A model generated the notes under the pieces. It was not told the DNA's origin. It ran no database searches and saw only the letters and a list, made by a program, of their open reading frames with translations. Below are positions 1 through 7,763 of a stretch of DNA of 64,000 nt, piece by piece (position 1 is the stretch's first letter; the number at the start of each line of letters is the position of its first letter). Both the position numbers and the translations under genes were made by a program. Origin of the DNA: Stackebrandtia endophytica (lineage in GTDB: Bacteria; Actinomycetota; Actinomycetes; Mycobacteriales; Micromonosporaceae); contig NZ_VFOW01000001.1 of assembly GCF_006716355.1 (NCBI RefSeq), positions 4,030,001 to 4,094,000 on the forward strand. The letters are read 5' to 3'.

Positions 1-1
1 C

Positions 2-58
2 GACGATTACCGAGTGACCCTCGCGACCCTCGCGAAGATGTGCGCCAACCTGGCATGA
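2..58 (+). CDS. C-terminal end of an unidentified protein (5' truncated by window edge)
   Basis: An open frame runs in from the left edge and stops at TGA 56-58, leaving 18 residues (DDYRVTLATLAKMCANLA). In several actinobacteria small WXG100/ESX genes sit directly upstream of rplM, and a short helical C-terminus would suit that. The fragment is far too short to identify, so this is only a positional guess. Confidence 0.3.
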   Translation, partial: DDYRVTLATLAKMCANLA

Positions 59-278
59 CCAGGCGGGCCCAGTGGGAGAGCCCGAAATGACACGGTAGAC
101 TCAGCTCCCGTTGTGCGAGCATGAGCCGCTCTCGTCGGGATCACGACGACGGGACGGGACTTCATCGCTGACCATCGAATGACATCCCCCGTATAGAGGT
201 GTGCCATTCAGGCGGCGCCCGCGTGAAGCGAAAGCCGGGCGTTCGTTTCCAGACCGACAACGAAAGCAAGGATTACCT

Positions 279-722
279 GTGGGTACGTTCAGCCCCAAAC
301 CGGGCGACATCACCCGGCAGTGGCACATCATCGATGCCGCTGACGTGGTGCTTGGCCGTCTGGCCAGCCAGACCGCTCAACTTCTGCGCGGCAAGCACAA
401 GCCGATCTTCGCCCCGCACATCGACACCGGTGACTTCGTCATCGTCGTCAACGCCGAGAAGATCGTCCTGACCGGTAACAAGCGTGAGAAGAAGATGGCC
501 TACCGCCACTCCGGATACCCGGGTGGACTGAAGAAAATCTCTTACGCTCAACTGCTCGACACCAAGCCCGAACGCGCCATCCAGTTGGCCGTCAAGGGAA
601 TGCTGCCGCACAACAAGCTCGGCCGCAAGATGTTGACCAAGCTGAAGGTGTACGCGGGTCCCGAACACCCACACGCCGCCCAGCAGCCGAAGCCGTACGA
701 GATCACGCAGATCGCGCAGTAG
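279..722 (+). CDS. rplM: 50S ribosomal protein L13
   Basis: Protein of 147 residues that binds 23S rRNA early in large-subunit assembly. The frame opens upstream at 201, but the GTG at 279 is chosen because AAGGA lies at 268-272 with 6-nt spacing and because the family normally begins just before the motif [16 protein letters not shown]. The conserved middle ([17 protein letters not shown]) and the C-terminal part with [12 protein letters not shown] are intact, and length is normal. It is followed 24 nt later by rpsI, the usual L13-S9 pair. The 220 nt upstream must hold its promoter and leader; no leader structure was recognised. Confidence 0.96.
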   Translation: MGTFSPKPGDITRQWHIIDAADVVLGRLASQTAQLLRGKHKPIFAPHIDTGDFVIVVNAEKIVLTGNKREKKMAYRHSGYPGGLKKISYAQLLDTKPERAIQLAVKGMLPHNKLGRKMLTKLKVYAGPEHPHAAQQPKPYEITQIAQ

Positions 723-746
723 GCGCGGGCGGAAGGAAAACAACAC

Positions 747-1208
747 ATGAGCGAAATCAACGAAGCCGCCACCCCCGTCGCCGTTCCCGCGACCCCGCCG
801 GTGGCCCCCGTCATTCCCGTCGACCGCCCGGTTCAGACCGTCGGTCGTCGCAAGCAGGCCGTCGTGCGCGCCCGCCTGGTGCCCGGCACCGGCAAGTTCC
901 TGCTCAACGGCCGCCCGCTGGAGGTTTACTTCCCCAGCAAGGTCCACCAGCAGATCGTCGCCGAGCCGCTGGTCACCACCGAGCGCACCGAGACCTACGA
1001 CGTGCTCGCCAACCTCAACGGTGGCGGCGTCACCGGACAGGCCGGCGCGCTGCGCCTGGCCATCGCCCGGGCCATCATCGAGCTGGAGCCCGAGCAGCGT
1101 CCCGCGCTCAAGCGCGCCGGATTCCTCACACGCGACCCGCGTGAGAAGGAAAGCAAGAAGTACGGTCTGAAGAAGGCCCGTAAGGCGCCGCAGTACTCCA
1201 AGCGTTAA
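747..1208 (+). CDS. rpsI: 30S ribosomal protein S9
   Basis: S9, 153 residues, whose basic C-terminal tail reaches the P-site tRNA in the small subunit. A ribosome binding site (GGAAGGAAAA) precedes the ATG. The N-terminal ~28 residues are an Ala/Pro/Val-rich actinobacterial extension; the conserved core starts at [16 protein letters not shown] and the protein ends in the diagnostic APQYSKR. It is co-transcribed with rplM, and a strong intrinsic terminator follows at 1243-1284, so the pair probably forms its own transcript separate from glmM. Confidence 0.97.
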   Translation: MSEINEAATPVAVPATPPVAPVIPVDRPVQTVGRRKQAVVRARLVPGTGKFLLNGRPLEVYFPSKVHQQIVAEPLVTTERTETYDVLANLNGGGVTGQAGALRLAIARAIIELEPEQRPALKRAGFLTRDPREKESKKYGLKKARKAPQYSKR

Positions 1209-1242
1209 TTTCGCGTCAGCGAAATCGCTGCACACGCAACCG

Positions 1243-1284
1243 AACAGGGCCAGGAGTCGTCATACACCTGGCCCTGTTTTGTTT
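1243..1284 (+). terminator. Rho-independent terminator of rplM-rpsI
   Basis: AACAGGGCCAGG (1243-1254) pairs perfectly with CCTGGCCCTGTT (1267-1278) across a 12-nt loop and is followed by TTTGTTTTC. It lies 35 nt after rpsI and just ahead of the glmM ribosome binding site. Confidence 0.88.
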
Positions 1285-1308
1285 TCTTCCGACCTCAAGG
1301 AGACCACT

Positions 1309-2637
1309 GTGGGACGACTCTTCGGTACCGACGGAGTACGCGGGCTGGCCAACGCCGACCTCACCCCGGCACTGGCGATGCGAATCGCCCAAGCCGCCGT
1401 CGCCGTTTTGGCGCCCGGCGCCGGACACCGGCCCCGAGTCGTCGTCGGTCGCGATCCCCGAGCCTCCGGTGAAATGCTGGAAGCCGCGGTCACCGCCGGC
1501 CTCACCAGCGCCGGAGCCGACGTCCAACTCGTCGGAGTCGTCCCGACCCCCGCCGTGGCCTACCTCATCGCCGACACCGGCGCCGACTTCGGAATCATCC
1601 TGTCGGCCAGCCACAACCCGATGCCCGACAACGGCGTGAAACTGTTCGCGCGCGGCGGCAGGAAACTCTCCGACGAGGTCGAAGACCAGATCGAAGCCGC
1701 ACTCGACGTCGAACTGCCGCACCCCACCGGCGCCGACATCGGCCGGGTCACCCACCTGAGCGACGGCATCGACCGTTACATCGCGCACCTCCTGTCGGCG
1801 CTGCCCAACCCGCTCACCGGCCTCCACGTCGTCGTCGACTGCGCCAACGGAGCGGCCTCAACCGCCGCGCCCGAGGTCTACCGGGCCGCCGGAGCCACCG
1901 TCACCGCCATCAACGCCGACCCCGACGGCCTCAACATCAACGACGAGTGCGGCTCCACCCACCTCGACGTGGTCGCCGAAACCGTCACCGCGCTCGGCGC
2001 CGACCTGGGTATCGCCCACGACGGTGACGCCGACCGATGCCTCGCGGTCGCCGGCGACGGTTCGGTGGTCGACGGAGACCAGATCATGGCGATCCTCGCG
2101 ATCGCGATGAAAGAGGCCGGACAACTCAGCCGGGACACCCTGGTCGCCACCGTCATGAGCAACCTCGGACTCCACCAGGCCATGCGCGCCGCCGGTATCA
2201 ACCTGGCCACCACCGCGGTGGGGGACCGGTACGTCCTGCAGGAACTGATCAAGGGCGACTACTCCCTCGGCGGTGAGCAGAGTGGACACATCGTGCTGCC
2301 CGCTCACGCGACCACCGGGGACGGACTGCTCACCGCACTGCTGCTGATGTCGCGCGTGGTCTCCACCGGTTCACCGCTGGCGGAGCTGGCCAAGGCCATG
2401 CAACACGCCCCGCAGGTGCTGCTCAACGTGCCCGTCACCGACAAGGCCGTCGTCAACAGCCCCCACATTCAGAATCTGGTGGCGCACCACACCGAGGCCC
2501 TCGGCGACTCCGGCCGGATCGTGCTGCGTCCCTCCGGAACCGAGTCACTGGTGCGGGTCATGGTCGAAGCCGACTCCGGCACCCGCGCCAAGGATGTCGC
2601 CGACACCCTCGCCGAGGCGGTCCGCTCCTCCGGGTGA
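1309..2637 (+). CDS. glmM: Phosphoglucosamine mutase
   Basis: Converts glucosamine-6-phosphate to glucosamine-1-phosphate, the step before GlmU in UDP-GlcNAc synthesis for peptidoglycan. The GTG at 1309 is chosen over the upstream open frame at 1279 because AAGGAG sits at 1297-1302 with 6-nt spacing and the product then starts with [11 protein letters not shown], the family N-terminus. It has 442 residues with the phosphoserine loop SASHNP (Ser101), the metal site DGDADR (from Asp238) and the phosphate-binding RPSGTE near residue 407. The rpsI terminator lies immediately upstream, so a promoter within the loop/terminator region or read-through is needed. GlmU, which uses the product, is encoded 7 kb away. 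Confidence 0.95.
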   Translation: MGRLFGTDGVRGLANADLTPALAMRIAQAAVAVLAPGAGHRPRVVVGRDPRASGEMLEAAVTAGLTSAGADVQLVGVVPTPAVAYLIADTGADFGIILSASHNPMPDNGVKLFARGGRKLSDEVEDQIEAALDVELPHPTGADIGRVTHLSDGIDRYIAHLLSALPNPLTGLHVVVDCANGAASTAAPEVYRAAGATVTAINADPDGLNINDECGSTHLDVVAETVTALGADLGIAHDGDADRCLAVAGDGSVVDGDQIMAILAIAMKEAGQLSRDTLVATVMSNLGLHQAMRAAGINLATTAVGDRYVLQELIKGDYSLGGEQSGHIVLPAHATTGDGLLTALLLMSRVVSTGSPLAELAKAMQHAPQVLLNVPVTDKAVVNSPHIQNLVAHHTEALGDSGRIVLRPSGTESLVRVMVEADSGTRAKDVADTLAEAVRSSG

Positions 2638-3210
2638 GGTACCGGCGCGGTTGCGTCGGCAGTGGTCCACGGCGGCGGCCGTGATGGTTCTGGTCACCGT
2701 GTGCCAGAACCCGAGATCATTGATCCTGCCATCGCCCAGCTATGGGGGTCGGCGACAATCATGGATCTCGCGGGGCTACGGACAGCACCTCACCACCGGC
2801 AACAGCTCACCCGTGAATGTGTGAGTGTCAGCCCGACCCCTCGTGGTGCCCCATGAGCGAATCCGTCCGTCTCCTGTGGGGGATACTGTGTGGACACCGA
2901 CAACGACCGATTCACCCGCGACGTGCTGAGTCCACCGGCCATGGAATGGATGTTGGGTGAACTACGCGGCGACCGGGAACGCAAGCACTGCCGGTTTGAC
3001 GGTCAATGGCCGATGGCGATACAAAGCGGTGAGCTGGATCTCCCGCAGGTCTACCCGACGCTGACTTTCTCCACGATTTGCCGGTATTCGTCCCCCAACA
3101 CGTCTGGCGGAACTGACCGAAAACGCCGGTCTGATCGGCGCAACGTGCGGTACAACCCAAGATCACCGATCCGGTGAACGCTCCCGTAAGGCATCAGCGA
3201 CAATCAGGGG
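2638..3210. other. 573-nt region with no convincing gene
   Basis: Between glmM and the DUF4383 gene only short overlapping frames exist and none was recognised. One weak candidate is a GTG-initiated frame at 2890-3177, listed separately. No terminator hairpin with a T tract was seen after glmM. The upstream portion of the DUF4383 gene must include its promoter. Confidence 0.5.
2890..3177 (+). CDS. Doubtful small hypothetical protein
   Basis: A 95-residue frame starting at GTG 2890. A GATACT hexamer lies just ahead of the start, which would suit a leaderless transcript. The first ~33 residues are acidic and helical-looking (RDVLSPPAMEWMLGELRGD), but the remainder is Arg/Ser/Pro-rich, like unselected high-GC sequence. 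It may be a decayed gene remnant or no gene. No family was recognised. Confidence 0.2.
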   Translation: MDTDNDRFTRDVLSPPAMEWMLGELRGDRERKHCRFDGQWPMAIQSGELDLPQVYPTLTFSTICRYSSPNTSGGTDRKRRSDRRNVRYNPRSPIR

Positions 3211-3708
3211 GTGGATCACCTACCAATCAACCACCCGCTGCGTCCGCTGTGGCGAGGCCTGGCCTTTCTGGCCGGTGTCTACATCGTCGTCTTCGGCGTG
3301 ATCGGCTTCATCGAAGCCCAAAGCGCCGGACTCGACTGGTTCGCCCAAACCGGCCTCCCGTCCGTCATGTTCCTGAAAGCCAACCCGGCGTTCTCGCTGA
3401 TGTCGATCGTCGTCGGCGCCATCGTCGTCATCGGTGCCCTGGTCGGCCGCAACGTCGACCGCTGGATCAACCTGCTGGCCGGAACCGTCTTCCTGCTCGC
3501 GGGAATGGGAATGATGCTGGTGCTGCGCACCGACGTGAACTTCTTCGGGTTCACGATGTCGGCCTGCATCGCCTCGTTCATCCTCGGGTTGGTGATGCTC
3601 ACCGCCGGACTCTACGGCCGCGTCGGCACCGTCACCGAAGCCGAACGCGAAGAAGGCCGCCGTCACCGTCACGTCGGCGACAACAGTGGCCTGGTCGGGG
3701 ACGCCTGA
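3211..3708 (+). CDS. DUF4383-type four-helix membrane protein
   Basis: Protein of 165 residues with four hydrophobic segments (about residues 15-32, 60-78, 86-104 and 112-133) and a charged cytoplasmic tail. The pattern, with a proximal NHPLRPLWRGLAFLAG motif, resembles the DUF4383 family of actinobacterial inner-membrane proteins of unknown function. Translation starts at GTG 3211 with a weak purine stretch upstream. It stands alone and converges on the TetR gene, with a shared bidirectional terminator between them. Confidence 0.7.
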   Translation: MDHLPINHPLRPLWRGLAFLAGVYIVVFGVIGFIEAQSAGLDWFAQTGLPSVMFLKANPAFSLMSIVVGAIVVIGALVGRNVDRWINLLAGTVFLLAGMGMMLVLRTDVNFFGFTMSACIASFILGLVMLTAGLYGRVGTVTEAEREEGRRHRHVGDNSGLVGDA

Positions 3709-3728
3709 GTAGGCCCACCACCACGTCA

Positions 3729-3765
3729 CGAAACGCGCCCGAACGACAACGTCGGGCGCGTTTCG
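3729..3765. terminator. Bidirectional terminator between convergent genes
   Basis: CGAAACGCGCCCGA (3729-3742) pairs with TCGGGCGCGTTTCG (3752-3765), a 14-bp perfect stem with a 9-nt loop. It fills the gap between the DUF4383 gene (+) and the TetR gene (-) and can act on both strands because the stem ends are A/T-rich. Confidence 0.8.
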
Positions 3766-4401
3766 TCATTCCGGCATCAACTTGTCCGGGGCGGTCTCCA
3801 GGTTCGACAGGCCGTTCCAGGCGAGGTTCACCAGGTGCGCGGCGACGACCTCCTTCTTCGGGCGGCGCGCGTCCAGCCACCACCGGCCGGTCAACGCGAC
3901 CATGCCCACCAGAGCCTGCGAATACAACTCGGCGAGCTTCGGATCGAACCCCCGCTCCTCGAACTCCTTGCCCAGGATCCCCTCCGCCTGATGCGCGACG
4001 TCGTTGAGCACGCTGGTGAAGTTCCCCGAATCCGACATCACCGGCGAGTCGCGAACCAGAACCCGGAACCCGTCGGTGTCCTCCTCGATGTAGTCCAGCA
4101 GCGCCAAGGCCGCCTGCTCCACCAGAACCCGCGGATGACCGCCCGTCAACGCACGGGTGATCCGGTCCAGCAACGCCCGCACCTCCCGGTCGACCACCAC
4201 CGCGTACAGGCCTTCCTTACCCCCGAAATGCTCGTAGACCACCGGCTTGGAGACCTTCGCCCGGGCGGCGATGTCCTCCACACTGGTGGCCTCGAACCCT
4301 CGTTCGGCAAAAGCACGCCGCGCCACGGAGATCAACTGCTCACGACGTTGAGCTGATGACATCCGGACGCGGCGGGACGAACTGGGTCTGCTGTCAGTCA
4401 C
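3766..4401 (-). CDS. TetR-family transcriptional regulator
   Basis: Regulator of 211 residues. An N-terminal TetR DNA-binding domain (about residues 18-65) carries the typical helix-turn-helix ATSVEDIAARAKVSKPVVYEHFGGKEGLY; the rest is an all-helical ligand-binding domain. Its GTG start overlaps the TGA of the upstream desaturase by four bases (GTGA), so the two are translationally coupled. That coupling suggests control of membrane fatty-acid desaturation, probably by sensing an acyl-CoA, as known for other desaturase-linked TetR proteins. The likely operator is the dyad at 5452-5482. The effector ligand is inferred, not seen. Confidence 0.88.
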   Translation of the reverse strand: MTDSRPSSSRRVRMSSAQRREQLISVARRAFAERGFEATSVEDIAARAKVSKPVVYEHFGGKEGLYAVVVDREVRALLDRITRALTGGHPRVLVEQAALALLDYIEEDTDGFRVLVRDSPVMSDSGNFTSVLNDVAHQAEGILGKEFEERGFDPKLAELYSQALVGMVALTGRWWLDARRPKKEVVAAHLVNLAWNGLSNLETAPDKLMPE

Positions 4402-5393
4402 CTACGTAGTTTCTCTTGACCAGCCGACATCTTCTTACCCAGCCTCTCCCGATTCGGCCAACGGACGTCATACGCCCAACCGAACTTCTCGAACACCCAG
4501 ATCAGGCGGGCCGAGGTGTCGATCTGCCCACGCATCACACCGTGACGGGCGCAAGTCGGGTCACTGTGGTGCAGGTTGTGCCAGGACTCACCCATCGACA
4601 GCAGTGCCAGCGGCCAGAAGTTGGAGGCCTTGTCACCGTCGCGGGTCGCGAACGGGCGCTCACCGTAGACGTGACAGACCGAGTTGATCGCCCAGGTCGT
4701 GTGCAACAGCAGACCGATGCGGATCAGGCCGCCCCAGATGAAACCGGTCAACGCGCCCTGCCAGGTCATGGTGAACAGCCAGCCGGCCACGGTCGGTGCC
4801 AGGAGAGAGACCGCGAAGATCAACGGGAACAACGCGTCGACGCGTCGAATGTCCTTGTCGGCGACCAGATCCGGCGCGAACCGCTCCTGGTTCGACAGCT
4901 CGCGGTTGAACATCCAGCCGACGTGAGCGTGGAACATGCCCTTGACCAGGGCACCGAAGCTCGTGCCGTACCGCCACGGCGAGTGCGGGTCACCCTCCCG
5001 ATCGGAGAACGCGTGATGGCGACGGTGATCCGCCACCCACTGAATCACCGAGCCCTGCACCGCCAGCGAACCGGCGACCGCCAGCGACACCCGCAGCCAA
5101 CGCTTCGCCTTGAATCCGCCGTGCGTGAAGTAGCGGTGGAAACCGATGGTGACACCGAAACCGGAGATGTTGTACAGCAGCACCGCGATCGCCAGATCCG
5201 CCCACGAGATACCCCAACCCCACACCATGGGGACGGCCGCGGCGAGCGCCAGGAACGGGCCCACGACGATGAACCACAGGCCGATCAACGTGCCGGTGCT
5301 CTGCCTACCGACGGTGAGCGGTTTAGGAGCTCTCTCCCCGATGGCACTGTCTGTACTAGATGGAACCGACATGGCCGGCGAGTGTGAGGTCAT
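4398..5393 (-). CDS. Acyl-CoA / fatty acid desaturase (membrane di-iron)
   Basis: Integral-membrane desaturase of 331 residues that would introduce a cis double bond into acyl chains of membrane lipids. The three histidine boxes of the delta-9 desaturase family are intact: HRYFTH, HRRHH and HNLHH, the last in GESWHNLHHSDPT. Hydrophobic helix pairs flank them. The ATG at 5393 is chosen because GAGGAC lies about 6 nt upstream; the 60-residue extension to 5573 lacks hydrophobic or conserved sequence. The gene is first in a two-gene operon with the TetR regulator. Electron donor genes (ferredoxin, reductase) are not nearby. Confidence 0.92.
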   Translation of the reverse strand: MTSHSPAMSVPSSTDSAIGERAPKPLTVGRQSTGTLIGLWFIVVGPFLALAAAVPMVWGWGISWADLAIAVLLYNISGFGVTIGFHRYFTHGGFKAKRWLRVSLAVAGSLAVQGSVIQWVADHRRHHAFSDREGDPHSPWRYGTSFGALVKGMFHAHVGWMFNRELSNQERFAPDLVADKDIRRVDALFPLIFAVSLLAPTVAGWLFTMTWQGALTGFIWGGLIRIGLLLHTTWAINSVCHVYGERPFATRDGDKASNFWPLALLSMGESWHNLHHSDPTCARHGVMRGQIDTSARLIWVFEKFGWAYDVRWPNRERLGKKMSAGQEKLRR

Positions 5394-5451
5394 GGGTGTC
5401 CTCGCAGGTAGAAGGTGTGCGATACGGCTACGGCGGGACTCTCCACCAATG

Positions 5452-5482
5452 CCTACGTCACCGTAACTTACGCAACCGTAGG
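5452..5482. promoter_or_regulatory. Imperfect 31-bp dyad, candidate TetR operator
   Basis: Half sites CCTACGTCACCGTAA and TTACGCAACCGTAGG are arranged around a central C at 5467. The arms match at 11 of 15 positions: outer CCTACG/CGTAGG and inner CGTAA/TTACG are perfect. It lies 58 nt upstream of the desaturase start, where a repressor of the desaturase-TetR operon would be expected. Confidence 0.6.
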
Positions 5483-5613
5483 AAGTAAGTAGGGAAAACT
5501 CCCCTGTTTGAGGTCCACCCGAAACCGGTGCCGCGACCCGCATCGGGGGTATGTCGGATGCGAGCCCGAACAACGGCCAGGTAGCCTAAGCACCGGCCGG
5601 TAACCCCGGCCGT

Positions 5614-5684
5614 TCCCGGGTCGTCTAATGGCAGGACTCTTGGTTTTGGTCCAAGCTATGGGGGTTCGAATCCTCCCCCGGGAG
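5614..5684 (+). tRNA. tRNA-Gln (anticodon UUG)
   Basis: A complete cloverleaf folds from the sequence. The acceptor stem is TCCCGGG/CCCGGGA and the discriminator is G. The D arm is GTCT/GGAC. The anticodon stem is CTTGG/CCAAG with loop TTTTGGT, giving anticodon TTG at 5646-5648, and the T arm is GGGGG-TTCGAAT-CCTCC. The 3' CCA is not encoded. It reads the glutamine codon CAA. The tandem repeat array starts 6 nt after its 3' end. Confidence 0.93.
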
Positions 5685-5690
5685 CTTTCG

Positions 5691-6275
5691 GCTGCCCAGG
5701 CACGTGTCTGCCTGCGTCGCGGCCTTCCTTGCCTACCAAAACCGTAGGCGGCGGAATCCCACGTCTTGGCATACGCGCACCTGGACGGCCGAAGGGCTGC
5801 CCAGGCACGTGTCTGCCTGCGTCGCGGTTTCCCTTGCCTACCAAAACCGTAGGCGGCGCCAGTCCGCGCCTTGCGACGCGAGGGCCTGGACGGCCGAACG
5901 GGCTGCCCAGGCACGTGTCTGACTGCGTCGCGGTCTCCCTTGCCTACCAACACCGTAGGCGGCGGAATCCCGCGTCTTGCGCTCTATTTCTTGGGTCCGC
6001 CTCCGGCAGAACGCCCGCACCTGGACGGCCGAACGGGCTGCTCGGGCGCCTGTCCGACCGGGTCGTGGTCTTCCTTGCCTACCAAGACCGTAGGCGGCGG
6101 AATCCCGCGTCTTGCGCTCTATTTCTTGGGTCCGCCTCCGGCAGAACGCCGGCACCTGGACGGACGAAGGGCTGCTCGGGCACGTCCCACAGTCGGTAGG
6201 CGGCGCCGGTCTACGCCTGGCGCCCTAATGTTGGGGGTTCCGTCGGGGTCGGACCCCGACACCGGGACGGCCGAA
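5691..6275. repeat. Five degenerate tandem repeats of 105-135 bp next to tRNA-Gln
   Basis: Units begin at 5691, 5796, 5902, 6037 and 6171 with a GCTGCCCAGGC or GCTGCTCGGGC start and end in CTGGACGGCCGAA or a variant. Unit lengths are 105, 106, 135 and 134 bp, then a shorter, divergent last unit. Units 3 and 4 share an extra ~30-bp piece containing TTTCTTGGGTCCGCCTCCGG. Each of the first four contains a hairpin with stem GCCTAC/GTAGGC whose loop varies (CAAAACC, CAAAACC, CAACACC, CAAGACC). Reading frames cross the array, but unit lengths are not all multiples of three, so coding is unlikely. Confidence 0.88.
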
Positions 6276-6492
6276 CCGCGGGTTCCCCCGCTGCGCCGGA
6301 GACGAAACCGGTGGGCATGCCGATCCAGTTCGTCGCGCTCCCTCGTCGCCCCTCTCCGGCGCGATTCTTTCACCGACCTGGGGAAACCCCACGCGGGGGA
6401 GAACGGCCCACGTTCTCCCGGGGGGAGGAGGAAGGAGACGGCGAGAAACCGCCGCCCGGGCGAACCCGAGCGGCGGCCAACGGGTTCGCCCG
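6276..6492 (-). terminator. Hairpin region after the kinase-regulator-membrane protein operon
   Basis: CGGGCGAACCCG (6457-6468) pairs perfectly with CGGGTTCGCCCG (6481-6492), directly abutting the stop codon of the minus-strand gene at 6493. A second hairpin, GGGAGAACG/CGTTCTCCC at 6397-6419, follows. Neither has a long T tract, so they may act as weak or protein-assisted terminators. Confidence 0.55.
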
Positions 6493-7095
6493 TCAATCCG
6501 CCACCGGCTCCGATGAGGACTCCTGTGGACGAGGTGATGGCGCCCGCTGCGGCGTCCTGCTGAACCTGACGATCCCGATGATCACCATCACGACCCCACC
6601 CGCCGCCAACACCAGGCCCCCGACCGTGGTCCACAGCAGCGGCCCGAAGAAGGTCGCCAGCTCGAACGGCGGAGCGGTGACAACCGGAACCTCGGTCGCG
6701 GCACAGTTGATGGTGTAGGCGCCGGCCTGCCGCGCGGTGACGATCCCGAACGACTCGTAGTGCAGGCCGTCCGCACGGGTGTTGAGGCGGCTGGCCGCGG
6801 CGAACTCCACCTCGGTCGACTGTGGCGCCGACTCGATAACGCAGTCGGAGTGGTCGATCTCGCCGAGGCGTGTCGCGGGCGCGAGCAGATAGACCCGTTC
6901 ACCGGCTTCCAACGTGATCGTGGCCGTCGGATCCACTCGGGCTACCTGCTGCACCGAGTTGAACGCACCGGGAATCAACGCGAAGGAACCGAGCAGGCCG
7001 CCCAGCATCGGTCCACCGAGCACCAGCAGTCCCCCCACGACGGTGAGGATGATGGCCCTGGTGTGCGAATGAGGTCGGGTCGAGGTATCGGTCAT
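6493..7095 (-). CDS. Two-helix membrane protein in the two-component operon
   Basis: Protein of 200 residues with a short cytoplasmic N-terminus, a transmembrane helix at about residues 13-38, an extracytoplasmic domain of ~110 residues containing two cysteines, a second helix at about 148-172 and a Pro/Ser/Glu-rich tail. No family was recognised. Its ATG overlaps the stop of the response regulator gene by four bases (ATGA), so it is part of the kinase operon. It may be an accessory sensor or the output of that system; this is inference from position. Confidence 0.75.
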   Translation of the reverse strand: MTDTSTRPHSHTRAIILTVVGGLLVLGGPMLGGLLGSFALIPGAFNSVQQVARVDPTATITLEAGERVYLLAPATRLGEIDHSDCVIESAPQSTEVEFAAASRLNTRADGLHYESFGIVTARQAGAYTINCAATEVPVVTAPPFELATFFGPLLWTTVGGLVLAAGGVVMVIIGIVRFSRTPQRAPSPRPQESSSEPVAD

Positions 7096-7763
7096 GAGGT
7101 CTTCCTCTCCGAGGCGAACAGGTGGTCGTTCTCGAACGCCCAGACGATCGCCTGGACGCGGTCGCGGACGCCGAGCTTGCGAATGACGTTGGAGACGTGG
7201 GTCTTGACCGTGCCGGTCTCGATGAACAGCTCCGCGGCTATCTCGGCGTTGCTCAATCCGCGTCGTATCGCTGCCAGCACGTCGTGTTCGCGGGGTGTCA
7301 ACTCCGGGCCCCTCGTGGAGTCGGGCCGCCGAGGTCGCCGTCGAGCGAACTCGGTCAGTACCCGCCGGGTCACCCGAGGCGATACGAGTGCGTCACCGGA
7401 GGCTGCCGCGCGCACCGCCGCCACGATCTCCGGAGGCGGAGCGTCCTTGAGCAGGAAGCCGACCGCTCCGGCCTCCAGGGCCCCGAACAGGTATTCGTCC
7501 AAGTCGAACGTCGTGATGACGACGACCGGGATCGGTCGGGCGACTCTCGGACCGGCCAGGCGTTCGGTCGCGGTGATGCCGTCCCCACCGGGCATGCGGA
7601 CATCCATCAGGACCACGTCGGCGTGGTGTTCGCGAGCCAGCGACACCGCCGTCGGTCCGTCGACGGACTCGCCCACGACTCGGATGTCGTCGGTGTCGTG
7701 GAGGAACGCGGTGAAGGCTCGGCGTACCGAGCGTTGGTCGTCGGCGACGACGGCGCGGATCAT
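7092..7763 (-). CDS. NarL/LuxR-family response regulator
   Basis: Response regulator of 223 residues. The receiver domain (about 1-120) has the acidic pair Asp8/Asp9, the phosphoacceptor Asp54 in VLMDVRMPGGDG, Thr84 and Lys106. The C-terminal LuxR-type helix-turn-helix (about 155-215) contains ELTPREHDVLAAIRRGLSNA. The frame is open much further upstream, but the ATG at 7763 is correct because the protein then starts MIRAVVADDQ. This start overlaps the kinase stop by four bases. It is the partner of the adjacent kinase; its targets are not visible. Confidence 0.94.
   Translation of the reverse strand: MIRAVVADDQRSVRRAFTAFLHDTDDIRVVGESVDGPTAVSLAREHHADVVLMDVRMPGGDGITATERLAGPRVARPIPVVVITTFDLDEYLFGALEAGAVGFLLKDAPPPEIVAAVRAAASGDALVSPRVTRRVLTEFARRRPRRPDSTRGPELTPREHDVLAAIRRGLSNAEIAAELFIETGTVKTHVSNVIRKLGVRDRVQAIVWAFENDHLFASERKTS

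Noticed and set aside
2656-2856. Two small frames between glmM and the DUF4383 gene
   Set aside because: No ribosome binding site, no recognisable domain, and mutually overlapping.
5468-6155. Repetitive peptides with AAYGFGRQGRPRRRQTRAWAA-like units in the tandem repeats
   Set aside because: The unit lengths 105, 106, 135 and 134 do not keep frame, starts and ribosome binding sites are missing, and similar frames are open on both strands. The repeats are more likely non-coding.
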